Position numbers and translations under genes: made by a program. A stretch of 64,000 bases of DNA, from assembly GCF_013378445.1 (NCBI RefSeq), contig NZ_JABXYK010000008.1:1-64000 (forward strand). The letters run 5' to 3'. How positions within the stretch are numbered: position 1 is the stretch's first letter; each line of letters opens with the position of its first letter. This DNA comes from Mycoplana rhizolycopersici. GTDB lineage: Bacteria; Pseudomonadota; Alphaproteobacteria; Rhizobiales; Rhizobiaceae. The notes below the pieces were generated by a model that made no database searches, was not told the origin of the DNA, and saw nothing but the letters and a program-made list of their open reading frames with translations. Of this stretch, positions 1 through 8,476 are shown piece by piece.

Positions 1-184
1 ACAGAATGCGAAAGCGCTTACGGCTTGAAGCCATCCGCCGGCGAGGCCGCCTTGGCGGCCTCGCCACCAGCCCCCCTCCCCCAAGTCCGTGCTCCCGACT
101 CAGGGATTTGCCTGACGCAACCGGACGGACGATTTCATGGCAGATCCAGCGCCGAAGCGGGCTTTCCCTCTAAGCAGATTTGCT
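1..184. other. Left edge, no gene assigned
   Basis: I cannot support a gene here. The only structure is a perfect GC-rich inverted repeat at 41-64. Open frames cross the stretch, but none has a recognisable product or a ribosome binding site. It lies downstream of pdxJ, so it is probably the 3' untranslated region of pdxJ plus the end of whatever lies outside the window. Confidence 0.4.
41..64. repeat. Perfect 11-bp inverted repeat, possible terminator
   Basis: GCGAGGCCGCC at 41-51 is the exact reverse complement of 54-64, with a two-base loop. There is no T-run on either side, so it is not a classical intrinsic terminator. It lies about 120 bp past the pdxJ stop and could end that transcript or the one from the gene to the left. 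Confidence 0.35.
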
Positions 185-937
185 TCAGACCGCTTCGCCG
201 CAGGCCCGGCGAAAGCGGCGGACCGTCTCGGCCATCCCGTATTCCAGCGCGTCGGCGGTCAGGCCGTGGCCGATCGAGACTTCGGCAAGTGCCGGAATGC
301 GTGCGGCCAGTGCGGGAAGGTTGGCCACGGTCAGATCGTGGCCGGCATTGACGGCGAGCCCGAGGTCGGCCGCGATATCCGCGGTACGGCCCAACTCCTC
401 CGCAAGTTCCGCAGCACGCACCGGATCGTCGAAACAGCCGCCGTAAGGGCCGGTATAGAGCTCGATCCGATCAGCGCCGACCTCGCGTGCGATCGTCAAC
501 GCCGCGCGATCCGGCGTGCCGTCGGCGAAAAGCGAAACCCTGAGGCCCAGCGCCTTGAGGCGCCCGACAACCACCTCGAGCAACTTGTGCTCCTTGCAAA
601 AGTCCCAGCCGTGGTCGGAAGTCGCCTGCGCCGGATCATCCGGCACGAGCGTCACCTGCTCCGGGCGATGCTCTTCGACGAGCCGCAGGAAGCCCTCTTC
701 CGGATAGCCCTCCATGTTGAATTCGGCGTCGGGAAACGAACCGTCGATCAGTGTCCGGATCGGCCCCAGGTCCGAAAAGCGGATATGGCGCTGGTCGGGG
801 CGCGGATGCACGGTAAGCCCGCTTGCCCCTGCCTCCAGCGCAATCCGGCCGAGACCGGTCACGCTCGGCCACGGCAGGTCGCGCCGGTTGCGCAGCATCG
901 CGATCGCATTCAGGTTCACCGACAGTTTCGCAGGCAT
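185..937 (-). CDS. pdxJ: Pyridoxine 5'-phosphate synthase
   Basis: PdxJ condenses 1-deoxy-D-xylulose 5-phosphate with 3-amino-2-oxopropyl phosphate to give pyridoxine 5'-phosphate, the last ring-forming step of DXP-dependent vitamin B6 synthesis in the cytoplasm. The 250-residue product has the family length and TIM-barrel signatures: the N-terminal LSVNLNAIA strand, HPRPDQRHI with the active-site His/Arg cluster, [11 protein letters not shown], and the C-terminal NAGHDL and SIGHGL phosphate-binding loops. I chose the ATG at 937 because the protein aligns from [10 protein letters not shown] and a GGAAGAG-like site lies just upstream; an in-frame start at 991 would add 18 unlikely residues. 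It is transcribed away from the gene at 1194. Confidence 0.95.
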   Translation of the reverse strand: MPAKLSVNLNAIAMLRNRRDLPWPSVTGLGRIALEAGASGLTVHPRPDQRHIRFSDLGPIRTLIDGSFPDAEFNMEGYPEEGFLRLVEEHRPEQVTLVPDDPAQATSDHGWDFCKEHKLLEVVVGRLKALGLRVSLFADGTPDRAALTIAREVGADRIELYTGPYGGCFDDPVRAAELAEELGRTADIAADLGLAVNAGHDLTVANLPALAARIPALAEVSIGHGLTADALEYGMAETVRRFRRACGEAV

Positions 938-1193
938 GGCAGTCTCTTCCCTATTGGCCTGACCAAGCTCTAGCCTGTCGCCATCGCGCATTCAATCACC
1001 ATCAAGTGCGAGCGACCGACGCGATACAATCAGAGGGAATGAGGGCCGGCATTGGGAGAACCGTGGGTAATCGGCGCCGAGACTTGCCGAAACGCAAGAA
1101 TCTTCGCTACGCTCCAGCCGACGCGCAAAGGCCGCGCCAGACCACGAATCGAATGGACGGAGTATCGGTCATCGGCATGACTGCGGGAGTTTT

Positions 1194-2321
1194 ATGAACA
1201 GTCATCGCGCACTTTCCCCGCTTCTCGTGCGGGCCAGCGTCGGTGATATTCTGGAGAGCAAGACCTTTTCTCGCTCTGGCCGGCTGCGCGCGTTCCTCTC
1301 CTATGTGGTCGAATGCGAGCTTGCCGGCAAGGCTCAACAACTGAAGGGCTATACCATCGGGGTGGATGTCTTCGCTCGACCGGAAGGCTTCGATGCCGGC
1401 AGCGATCCGATCGTTCGTGTCCAGGCGGGCAAGCTGCGCAAGCTTCTTGATCAGTACTATGAAACCGAGGGCGCCGATGTGCCCTTGCGCATACGCATCC
1501 CGGTCGGCAGCTATGCCCCGGTATACGAATGGCGCCATGCCGACGTCCAGGATGCAACCGTAGGCCGCAATGCATCGACTGCGGCGTTGCCGTCTGATTC
1601 ACCTTCTGCGCCCGTGATGCCCTTCAGACCGCGGGAGGAACGGCGCACTCTATCCTATCGCTGCTGGAAGCCCGCGCCGATCTCCTCGCACCTCGCGCTA
1701 TTGACGCTTTTGCCGCTGTTGGTGCTGGCGCCGGTTTCGTATTCGGAACTTTCCGCAAACTCGATCGAAAATGCGCGCGTGTATGTCGAGAACGCACGCG
1801 CGGAACTGGACAAGGGCGCCGAGCTTCCGAGCATCCGCATAGAGCGCTGCTGGCCCGGTACCGACGCGTGCCGACAATTGGCGGAAGCGATCGAGCGGGC
1901 GGCGCGATACTACAAGACGGTTCGCCTCGTCGAAGGCCGATCTGAGGGGAAGGAAACACCCCTGGCCTATCGCATACGCATCGAAACGACGCGTGACGGT
2001 GGTGAAATCTACGCACGCCTCATTCATGAGCAGAGCAACGTCACGGTCTATGCGGATCATTTCCCGGCGGGCGAACTCGATGATTCGGCCAGCGCCTACC
2101 ATGCGTTCAGATTCGCCACACGGGCGCTCTCCGCCAATGGCCGACTGTACATTCATGCCGGTAGCAACGGTCTTTCGAGCAGCACGATGATCTGCCTGCA
2201 GGCGGCCGAATCCGGGCGGAATGCCTGCCTTCGGGAGCATCAGAAGGTGGCGGCTGCGGGCGTTCCGCCGGTGCCAGACCCCGCTTCCGAAAATGCCATG
2301 GCCGACCGGCCCGATCGTTGA
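1194..2321 (+). CDS. Membrane protein with cytoplasmic winged-helix-like N-terminal domain
   Basis: 375 residues. Residues 10-115 form the domain found at the N-terminus of many rhizobial adenylate-cyclase-like and TPR proteins (key blocks LRAFLSYVVE, YTIGVDVF, DPIVRVQAGKLR and GSYAPVY), which resembles a DNA-binding winged helix. A Ser/Pro-rich linker leads to one transmembrane helix at about 166-182, and the rest should be periplasmic. The layout recalls CadC/ToxR-type one-component membrane regulators, but the periplasmic part matches nothing I recognise. GGGAG lies 5 bp before the ATG. It diverges from pdxJ and is followed by a MerR-type regulator. The regulatory role is inferred from the architecture only. 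Confidence 0.7.
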   Translation: MNSHRALSPLLVRASVGDILESKTFSRSGRLRAFLSYVVECELAGKAQQLKGYTIGVDVFARPEGFDAGSDPIVRVQAGKLRKLLDQYYETEGADVPLRIRIPVGSYAPVYEWRHADVQDATVGRNASTAALPSDSPSAPVMPFRPREERRTLSYRCWKPAPISSHLALLTLLPLLVLAPVSYSELSANSIENARVYVENARAELDKGAELPSIRIERCWPGTDACRQLAEAIERAARYYKTVRLVEGRSEGKETPLAYRIRIETTRDGGEIYARLIHEQSNVTVYADHFPAGELDDSASAYHAFRFATRALSANGRLYIHAGSNGLSSSTMICLQAAESGRNACLREHQKVAAAGVPPVPDPASENAMADRPDR

Positions 2322-2535
2322 AGGTACAGCGCAAATCGCCCTTCCCCCCTAGATATGGGGGTATCAAAGACCGCACGCCGCCGCTAACCTCCCCTGCATC
2401 CGAAGCAGCAGTGGCGCTCTTCGTATTCTGCAAAGATGAGACGGCCCTGCCTCACCCATAACGACGGATGCGGGTTGGGCTGCGACATGAAGGGAAAAGT
2501 GCTGATGCTGGGAAATCGTGTAGGTGGCCTTTCCA

Positions 2536-3207
2536 ATGATCGGTGAAACCGTGAAGACGACCGAATCCGGCGCACGTTCGATCCGCTTCCTGCCGGCCGC
2601 ACCTTTGCCCGAAAACCTCCCGCAAGGCCGGCTGGCGATCGCCGACATGGCAAATGCCTTCGGCGTCACTCACCGCACCTTGCACTTCTATGAGGAAAAA
2701 GGGCTACTGACCGCAGACCGCGTCGGCCCCATGCGCGTCTACGGCCCGCGTGAAATCCAGCAAATGGCGGTCGTCAACACCTGCCGCGAAACCGGAATGC
2801 CGGTAGCCGCCATCCAGGAATTGCTCGATGCCCTCTGCCAGGCGGCCGACCAGGATGAGGCCGATGCGATCTTCCGCGGCGCAATGATCTCGCGCAAGCG
2901 CGAACTGGCCGCCCAGCAATCGACGATCCGGCGCCAGATGCAGCAGATCGGCGAACTGCTCGAATTCAATGGCGGCCCGGAAATCGAGATGAACGACAAT
3001 ACTCGGCCGGAAGCCCTGTCCGATGAGGAGTTGCGCTGCCTGACGCTGATGGCCGAGGGCTATCCGACGACGCGAATTGCCCGCGCACTGGACGTTGATC
3101 CCGGCCAGGTGCAGTCGATGGAGAAAGAAATCATCCGAAAGTTCAGCAGCAACAACCGGTTCCAGGCGGTGGCCAAGGCTGTCCTGCTCGGGATCATCGG
3201 CCACTGA
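2536..3207 (+). CDS. MerR-family regulator fused to a LuxR-type HTH
   Basis: 223 residues from the ATG at 2536, which has AGGTGG at 2522-2527, 8 bp upstream; an upstream GTG at 2524 would overlap that site and is less likely. Residues ~33-105 are a MerR winged helix (LAIADMANAFGVTHRTLHFYEEKGLL, shown here only as the family pattern of HTH plus RxxxFYE), followed by a coiled dimer helix to about 150. Residues ~160-222 look like a LuxR/GerE HTH: LSDEELRCLTLMAEGY, TTRIARALDV and a terminal basic recognition helix. No effector-binding Cys cluster of the CueR/SoxR kind is visible. It converges with the helicase gene at 3316. The target is unknown. Confidence 0.75.
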   Translation: MIGETVKTTESGARSIRFLPAAPLPENLPQGRLAIADMANAFGVTHRTLHFYEEKGLLTADRVGPMRVYGPREIQQMAVVNTCRETGMPVAAIQELLDALCQAADQDEADAIFRGAMISRKRELAAQQSTIRRQMQQIGELLEFNGGPEIEMNDNTRPEALSDEELRCLTLMAEGYPTTRIARALDVDPGQVQSMEKEIIRKFSSNNRFQAVAKAVLLGIIGH

Positions 3208-3315
3208 AATTACCGGCACCTGCAGCCGAAACACGCGCGGACGCATGTCTCCAGGGCTGCTGTCCGGCCTTTGCGGATTCCGATCCGGTCCGGCAGCGCA
3301 GCTTTCCGGCTGCGG

Positions 3316-4443
3316 TCAGCGCACGATCGTCAGTGTTTCTGCCGCCCGCGTGATTGCGGTGTAGAGCCAGCGCTCACGCGTATCGCGAAACGCCCAGCTT
3401 TCGTCGAACAGCACGACGTCGTTCCACTGCGAGCCCTGCGCCTTGTGAACGGTCAGGGCATAGCCGTAGTCGAACTCGTCATATCGCTTGCGCGTCGACC
3501 AGGGAATTTCCTCCTCGACGTTCTCGAAAGCGGCCTTCAGAAGCTTGATCTTCGCCGCCCCCCTGTCCATGTCGTCGTCCTCGGGACGGATCATCAGGTT
3601 GATGCCCGGCTTCACCGTCTCTTTGGACGAGGTCATCACCTGCCATAGAGAGCCGTTCAACAGGCCTTTCGCCGGATCGTTGCGCAGGCAGACGAGCTTG
3701 TCGCCCGATTGCGGATAGCCGGTCGAAAAACCCTTCAATTCCCGCAGGCGCATGTTGTAGCGACGCCGGGTCTTGTTCGTGCCGACAAGCACCTGGTCGG
3801 CCTCCAGCACGAGCGACTGCGTCACCTCGCCCTTCGGGATCACCTTCGCCGTACCCCAGTCGCCATACAGGATCTCCTTGCCTTCGCGCACATGCATGGC
3901 GAGCTGGATGATCGGATTGTCGCGCGCCTGCCGGTGGATATCGGTCAGAAGGTAATCCGGCTCCTGGCTGGTGAAGTAGCCGCCGCCCGTCACCGGCGGC
4001 AACTGTCCGGGATCGCCGAGGACGAGAATGGGCGTGCCGAAGCTCATCAGGTCCTTGCCGAGCGCCTCGTCCACCATCGAGCATTCGTCGACGATGATCA
4101 GCGCCGCCTTGGCGACGGGGCTCTGGCGATTGATCGAGAACATCGGCGCGATCGACGTCTTGCCGGTCTCTTCGTCGGAGACCTCTTCCTCGCCGCGCGG
4201 CCGGTAGATCAGGGAATGGATGGTGCGGGCATTGCTGGCGCCCTTGGAGCGCAGCACCTGCGCGGCCTTGCCGGTGAAGGCCGCAAACAGCACGTCACCG
4301 TCGACATGCTCGGCGAAATGGCGCGCGAGCGTGGTCTTCCCCGTGCCGGCATAACCGAAAAGCCGGAAGAGCGGCGAACGCCCTTCCTTCAGCCAGCGCG
4401 AAACGGCCTTGAGGGCCTCGTCTTGTTGTGGTGCGAATTCCAT
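3316..4443 (-). CDS. RecD-like ATP-dependent DNA helicase (AAA family)
   Basis: A 375-residue SF1 helicase-type ATPase of the RecD/TraA group. It has Walker A GYAGTGKTT near residue 30, Walker B-like LIIVDECSMV, motif III GDPGQLPPV, and the C-terminal UvrD_C_2-type motif YALTVHKAQGSQW followed by TAITRA. It is much shorter than true RecD and has no RecBCD partner nearby, so it is a stand-alone helicase probably acting in DNA repair or processing. I place the start at the ATG at 4443 (MEFAPQQDEA); the open frame runs upstream to 4575, but that part does not look conserved. It diverges from the AbrB-type gene. Confidence 0.85.
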   Translation of the reverse strand: MEFAPQQDEALKAVSRWLKEGRSPLFRLFGYAGTGKTTLARHFAEHVDGDVLFAAFTGKAAQVLRSKGASNARTIHSLIYRPRGEEEVSDEETGKTSIAPMFSINRQSPVAKAALIIVDECSMVDEALGKDLMSFGTPILVLGDPGQLPPVTGGGYFTSQEPDYLLTDIHRQARDNPIIQLAMHVREGKEILYGDWGTAKVIPKGEVTQSLVLEADQVLVGTNKTRRRYNMRLRELKGFSTGYPQSGDKLVCLRNDPAKGLLNGSLWQVMTSSKETVKPGINLMIRPEDDDMDRGAAKIKLLKAAFENVEEEIPWSTRKRYDEFDYGYALTVHKAQGSQWNDVVLFDESWAFRDTRERWLYTAITRAAETLTIVR

Positions 4444-4581
4444 GGGGCGACTTGGCAGGATTCGTCTTTCCGACGCAAGGAAAACCGCATGCATCCACCG
4501 CTTCCCGTCCTGCTCGCACCCGATCCCTGCCGAACGCTGCAAGCACGATTTTCCGGCGCGGGCAGGATTTCGCAATGGAAA

Positions 4582-5733
4582 ATGTCATTTGGACACAATA
4601 TCAAGGCGGCGACCTGTCCCGGCTCAGCGCAGCGGAAATTGCCTTTGAACGCCAAGCATCCCAAATCCGACCCAGACAACGCGGGAACTGGTCTCGGTGG
4701 CCTGAAGCCCTATGCCCAATGGCTTCTGCTGGCTGCGCTGTCGCTTCCGCTTGCAGCAGCGCTTGAGTTCGCCGGCATTCCCGCGGGACTGATGATGGGC
4801 CCGATGGTTGCCGCCGTGATCGTCGGCGTGAACGGCGGAACGATCCGGCTTCCCCGCATCTTCTTTTTCGGCGTTCAGGTCGTGCTCGCGATGATGATTG
4901 CCGGCATGGTCTCGCCGAGCCTGGTCAGCACCTTTCTTTCGCGCTGGCCGCTGTTCCTGCTGATCGTCCTTTCCGTCATCGCCATGAGCACGTTTTGTGG
5001 CTGGGTCATCACCCGGATGCAGATCCTGCCTGGGACGACCGCCATTTGGGGCTCCTCGGCCGGCGCCGCCTCGACCATGCTGCTGATGGCGGGCGCCTAT
5101 GGTGCCGACGTGCGTCTGGTCGCCTTCATGCAGTATCTGCGCGTCGTGTTCGTCGCGACCCTTGCCACCCTGATTGCCCATTTCGGCGGCCATCAGGCGG
5201 TCGGCGCCGACGAGCGCTCGCTGTTTGCGCCGTTTGACGCCGGCAACGTCGCACTGACGCTGAGCATTGGCATCGTGTTCGGGCTCATCGGCCGCTGGCT
5301 GCGGATTCCCGCGGGATCCTTTCTCACCCCGTTTGCCGTCGGCTCGGCGCTGACGATGACCGGAACGGTTCACTTCGAACTGCCGCAATGGCTGCTGGCA
5401 ATCGCGTTCGGCCTCCTCGGCTGGAATATCGGACTGGGTTTCACCCGGTCGATCCTGCGCCACGCGCGCCGCGCCTTCGCGCCCACCGTCATCTCGATCA
5501 TCGTGCTGCTTTCCTTTTCCGGGCTGCTGGCATTCGCCCTCGTCGCATGGCTCGGCATCGACCCGATGACCGCCTACCTGGCAACGAGCCCCGGGGGTCT
5601 TGATTCGATTGCCGTCATTGCCGCATCGAGCAACGTGGACCTCTCCTTCGTGATGGCGTTGCAGACGGCCCGGCTGGTCATCATCACGCTGATCGGCCCT
5701 GTCATCGCCCGTTTCGTCGCCGACAGGGCTTGA
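4582..5733 (+). CDS. AbrB-family (DUF/TIGR03082) integral membrane protein
   Basis: Polytopic inner-membrane protein of the AbrB type (often annotated 'ammonia monooxygenase', which is not a demonstrated function). It has about ten hydrophobic segments arranged as a repeated five-helix unit, with the conserved G-x-P-A-G-x-M-x-G-P motif (GIPAGLMMGPM) near the start of the first repeat and TAIWGSSAGAASTM and YLATSPGGLDSI around the glycine-rich centres. The start is uncertain: ATG 4582 gives 383 residues and TTG 4645 gives 362, and neither has a strong ribosome binding site. The reading frame remains open far upstream across the helicase gene, which is overprinting rather than coding. Substrate unknown. 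Confidence 0.8.
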   Translation: MSFGHNIKAATCPGSAQRKLPLNAKHPKSDPDNAGTGLGGLKPYAQWLLLAALSLPLAAALEFAGIPAGLMMGPMVAAVIVGVNGGTIRLPRIFFFGVQVVLAMMIAGMVSPSLVSTFLSRWPLFLLIVLSVIAMSTFCGWVITRMQILPGTTAIWGSSAGAASTMLLMAGAYGADVRLVAFMQYLRVVFVATLATLIAHFGGHQAVGADERSLFAPFDAGNVALTLSIGIVFGLIGRWLRIPAGSFLTPFAVGSALTMTGTVHFELPQWLLAIAFGLLGWNIGLGFTRSILRHARRAFAPTVISIIVLLSFSGLLAFALVAWLGIDPMTAYLATSPGGLDSIAVIAASSNVDLSFVMALQTARLVIITLIGPVIARFVADRA

Positions 5734-5808
5734 GATCCGGACCCTTGTGGCCGCAAGTGTTGCCAAGACAGGAATGACCGCTACCATGACGTCCCGGGAG
5801 GAAGGGCG

Positions 5809-6684
5809 ATGGTGGATTTCGTCGAGATCGTCGAAATGGCCGCGCGCGACGGCCTGCAGAACGAAAAGCGCATCATTCCGGCCGCCGAAAAGGTCGCACT
5901 GATCGACCGCCTGTCGGCCTGCGGCTTCCGGCGCATCGAGGCGACGAGCTTCGTCAGCCCGAAATGGGTACCCCAACTGGCCGATGGGGCGGAGGTCATG
6001 GCGAACATCAAAAGACGGCCTGGCGTTCGCTATGCCGCGCTTGTGCCGAACCTGAAGGGCTACGAGGCGGCCAGGACCGCCGGCGCCGACGAGGTTGCGA
6101 TCTTCGTCTCCGCCTCCGAAGGGTTCTCGCGCGCCAATATCAACTGCTCGATCGCCGAAAGCCTGGAGCGGCTGAAGCCGGTCGCCGAACAGGCACTGGC
6201 AGACGGCATCGCGCTGCGCGGCTATGTCAGCTGTGTCGTCGCCTGCCCCTATGACGGTCCGACACCGCCGGGAGCCGTCGCCGACGTGGCGCAAAGGCTG
6301 CTGGCGCTCGGTTGCCACGAGGTGAGCCTGGGCGACACGATCGGCAGCGGCCGCCCGCTGGAAATCGCCGCCATGCTGTCCGCCGTCCTCGCCGTTGCAC
6401 CTCCGGGCCAGCTTGCCGGTCACTATCACGATACAAGCGGCCGGGCGCTCGACAACATCCGTGTCAGTCTCGACATGGGCCTTCGCGTCTTCGACGCCTC
6501 CGCGGGCGGTCTCGGCGGCTGCCCCTATGCGCCGGGCGCCAAAGGCAATGTGGACACGCGGGCCGTCGCCGCCCTTCTGGAGGACCTCGGCTATTCGACA
6601 GGGCTCGATTTGCTGCAGCTTTCCGAGGCTGCGGACTTCGCCCGCGCGCTCGTTGCGGCACCCGGAGAGGAACAGAGCCGATGA
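5809..6684 (+). CDS. mvaB: Hydroxymethylglutaryl-CoA lyase
   Basis: Cleaves HMG-CoA to acetoacetate and acetyl-CoA, the last step of leucine degradation (EC 4.1.3.4). The 291-residue product has the HMGL-like TIM barrel: EMAARDGLQNE at the N-terminus with the metal-binding Asp, HYHDTSGRALDN with metal-binding His residues, and the family signature GLGGCPYAPGAKGN with the catalytic Cys. GGGAGGAAGGG lies about 6 bp before the ATG. Its stop overlaps the start of the next gene (ATGA), so the two are translationally coupled. Confidence 0.95.
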   Translation: MVDFVEIVEMAARDGLQNEKRIIPAAEKVALIDRLSACGFRRIEATSFVSPKWVPQLADGAEVMANIKRRPGVRYAALVPNLKGYEAARTAGADEVAIFVSASEGFSRANINCSIAESLERLKPVAEQALADGIALRGYVSCVVACPYDGPTPPGAVADVAQRLLALGCHEVSLGDTIGSGRPLEIAAMLSAVLAVAPPGQLAGHYHDTSGRALDNIRVSLDMGLRVFDASAGGLGGCPYAPGAKGNVDTRAVAALLEDLGYSTGLDLLQLSEAADFARALVAAPGEEQSR

Positions 6685-7490
6685 CATCCCCAACCACCGC
6701 ATTCCAGTCCATCACATTCTCCACGGATAGTCGCGGGGTTGCCACGCTGACGCTCTCGCGCGCCGCACAGCACAATGCATTGTCGGCCGAAATGATCGCC
6801 GAACTCACGCAGGCTGCCGCCGCCCTCGCGAACGATCCTTCCATCCGCGTGGTCATTCTGACCGGCGCGGGCGCGAGCTTCTGCGCCGGCGGCGATCTCA
6901 ACTGGATGAAGGCGCAGGTGGAGGCGGATCGAACAGAGCGCATATCGCAATCCCGCAAGCTCGCCCTGATGCTGAAGGCGCTGAGGGATCTGCCGAAGCC
7001 GTTGATCGCCCGGGTCAACGGTCAGGCCTATGGCGGCGGCGTCGGCCTCATCAGCATATGCGACGCCGCAATCGCGGTATCCGATGCCCGCTTCGGCCTC
7101 ACCGAAACCCGTCTGGGCCTGATCCCGGCCACCATAAGCCCCTATGTGATTGCCAGGATCGGGGCGGCAAACGCCATGCGCTACTTCACCTCCGCGCGTA
7201 TCTTCGACGCGACCGAAGCGCGCACCGCCGGCCTGCTCAACGCCGTGGTCAATGCAGAAATGCTGGACGACGCGATCGAAGCGGAGATTGCGCCCTATTT
7301 TGCCACCGCCCCCGCCGCCGTCGCAGCCGCCAAGGCTTTGGTTCATGCCATAAGCGCTCAGCTCGACGCCGCGATCATCGAAGACACGCTGATACGGCTG
7401 GCAGATACCTGGGAGACGCCGGAAGCGACCGAAGGCATATCCGCCTTCCTGCAGAAGCGGCCTCCGGCGTGGAAGACCGAGACGCGTTAG
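6681..7490 (+). CDS. Enoyl-CoA hydratase, probably methylglutaconyl-CoA hydratase
   Basis: 269-residue crotonase-fold enzyme. The oxyanion hole is visible in SFCAGGDL and YGGGVGL, and the catalytic Glu in GLTETRLGLIPA followed by TISPYV, a pattern typical of the methylglutaconyl/isohexenylglutaconyl-CoA hydratase subgroup (LiuC/AtuE). The 4-bp overlap with mvaB, the lyase that uses its product HMG-CoA, supports methylglutaconyl-CoA hydratase of leucine breakdown. The usual other liu genes (isovaleryl-CoA dehydrogenase, methylcrotonyl-CoA carboxylase) are not in the window. A general enoyl-CoA hydratase remains possible. Confidence 0.85.
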   Translation: MTSPTTAFQSITFSTDSRGVATLTLSRAAQHNALSAEMIAELTQAAAALANDPSIRVVILTGAGASFCAGGDLNWMKAQVEADRTERISQSRKLALMLKALRDLPKPLIARVNGQAYGGGVGLISICDAAIAVSDARFGLTETRLGLIPATISPYVIARIGAANAMRYFTSARIFDATEARTAGLLNAVVNAEMLDDAIEAEIAPYFATAPAAVAAAKALVHAISAQLDAAIIEDTLIRLADTWETPEATEGISAFLQKRPPAWKTETR

Positions 7491-7553
7491 ACCCTACCGC
7501 AACAGCGGTATCAAAGGTCAATGTAAAGTCGTTCGCAACCGGCGTATAGTGGC

Positions 7554-7578
7554 GGAACAAACCGGAGTGGCAGGCGTT
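7554..7578 (+). promoter_or_regulatory. EcfG/RpoE2-type general-stress promoter upstream of ku
   Basis: GGAAC at 7554-7558, 16 bp, then CGTT at 7575-7578: the consensus of alphaproteobacterial general stress sigma factors (GGAAC-N16/17-CGTT). It lies about 30 bp before the ku start codon, which leaves a normal short leader. A matching site in the opposite orientation precedes the second ku gene. Confidence 0.75.
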
Positions 7579-7609
7579 CAGTTCCGATGCAGCATCGAGG
7601 ACATCGCAG

Positions 7610-8473
7610 ATGGCACCGCGCGCGCAATGGAAAGGCTTCCTGAAATTCGGCGAGGTCGTTTGCCCGGTCTCGCTTTATACGGCTGCGTCCACCTCCGAGC
7701 GCATCGCCTTCCATACGATCAACCGGGACACGGGAAATCGCGTTCGCCGGGAGTTCGTCGACGGTGTCACCGGCAAGCCGGTCGTCCGCGAGGACCAGGT
7801 GAAGGGCTACGAGATCGGCAAGGATGACTACATCGTCCTCGAACCGGAGGAAGTGGCTGCCGCCGTGCCGGAAAGCGACAAGACGCTGGAGGTCGGCTCT
7901 TTCGTCAACCTCTCAGATGTCGACGACGTCTATTTCGACAAGCCCTACTATCTGGCCCCGGGCGATCGCATGGCGGACGAAGCCTATGTCCTGCTGCGCG
8001 ACGCGCTGCGCAAGTCGCATTCGGCAGCGCTCGGCCAGGCCGTCCTGTTTCGCCGCGTCCGCTCCCTCCTCATCCGCGCCGAAGGCGACGGCCTGATCGC
8101 GACGACGCTGACCTTCAACTACGAGATCCGCTCGGCGAAAGAGGCCTTTGCCGACATCCCCGACATGGAGATCAAGGGCGAGATGCTGGATCTCGCTCGC
8201 CACATCATCATGACCAAGGCGGGCACCTATGATCCCGCAGCTTTCCACGACAGGTATGAGGAAGCGGTCGCCGAACTCGTGAAGGCAAAGATCGAAGGCC
8301 GGACGATCGAGCGCAGGAAGGAACCGAAGCGCGCGAACGTTACCGACCTGATGGAGGCGTTGCGCCAGAGCGCCGCCGCATCGGGCGCGGGAGAAAAACC
8401 CGCACCCCGGCGCACGGCGAAGGCGCAGTCCAAATCGGCGAAATCCGCGGCCGGACACCGCAAGGCCGGCTGA
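7610..8473 (+). CDS. ku: Ku homologue, non-homologous end joining
   Basis: Bacterial Ku forms a ring-shaped homodimer that loads on double-strand DNA ends and recruits LigD. The 287-residue product starts at the canonical MAPRAQWKGFLKFG and contains the Ku core (FHTINRDTGNRV, VKGYEIGKDDYI, VYFDKPYYLAP, LARHIIMTKAG). The C-terminal ~50 residues are Lys/Ala/Arg-rich, typical of the basic DNA-binding tail of bacterial Ku. It is followed 3 bp later by ligD, so the two form an operon. An EcfG-like promoter lies just upstream, implying induction under general stress or in stationary phase. Confidence 0.95.
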   Translation: MAPRAQWKGFLKFGEVVCPVSLYTAASTSERIAFHTINRDTGNRVRREFVDGVTGKPVVREDQVKGYEIGKDDYIVLEPEEVAAAVPESDKTLEVGSFVNLSDVDDVYFDKPYYLAPGDRMADEAYVLLRDALRKSHSAALGQAVLFRRVRSLLIRAEGDGLIATTLTFNYEIRSAKEAFADIPDMEIKGEMLDLARHIIMTKAGTYDPAAFHDRYEEAVAELVKAKIEGRTIERRKEPKRANVTDLMEALRQSAAASGAGEKPAPRRTAKAQSKSAKSAAGHRKAG

Positions 8474-8476
8474 TCG

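Noticed and set aside
4624-6702. 692-codon open frame on the minus strand, rich in Arg, Asp and Gly
   Set aside because: It lies opposite the AbrB-type gene and mvaB, both with clear domains. High GC content produces long antisense open frames; composition is not protein-like.
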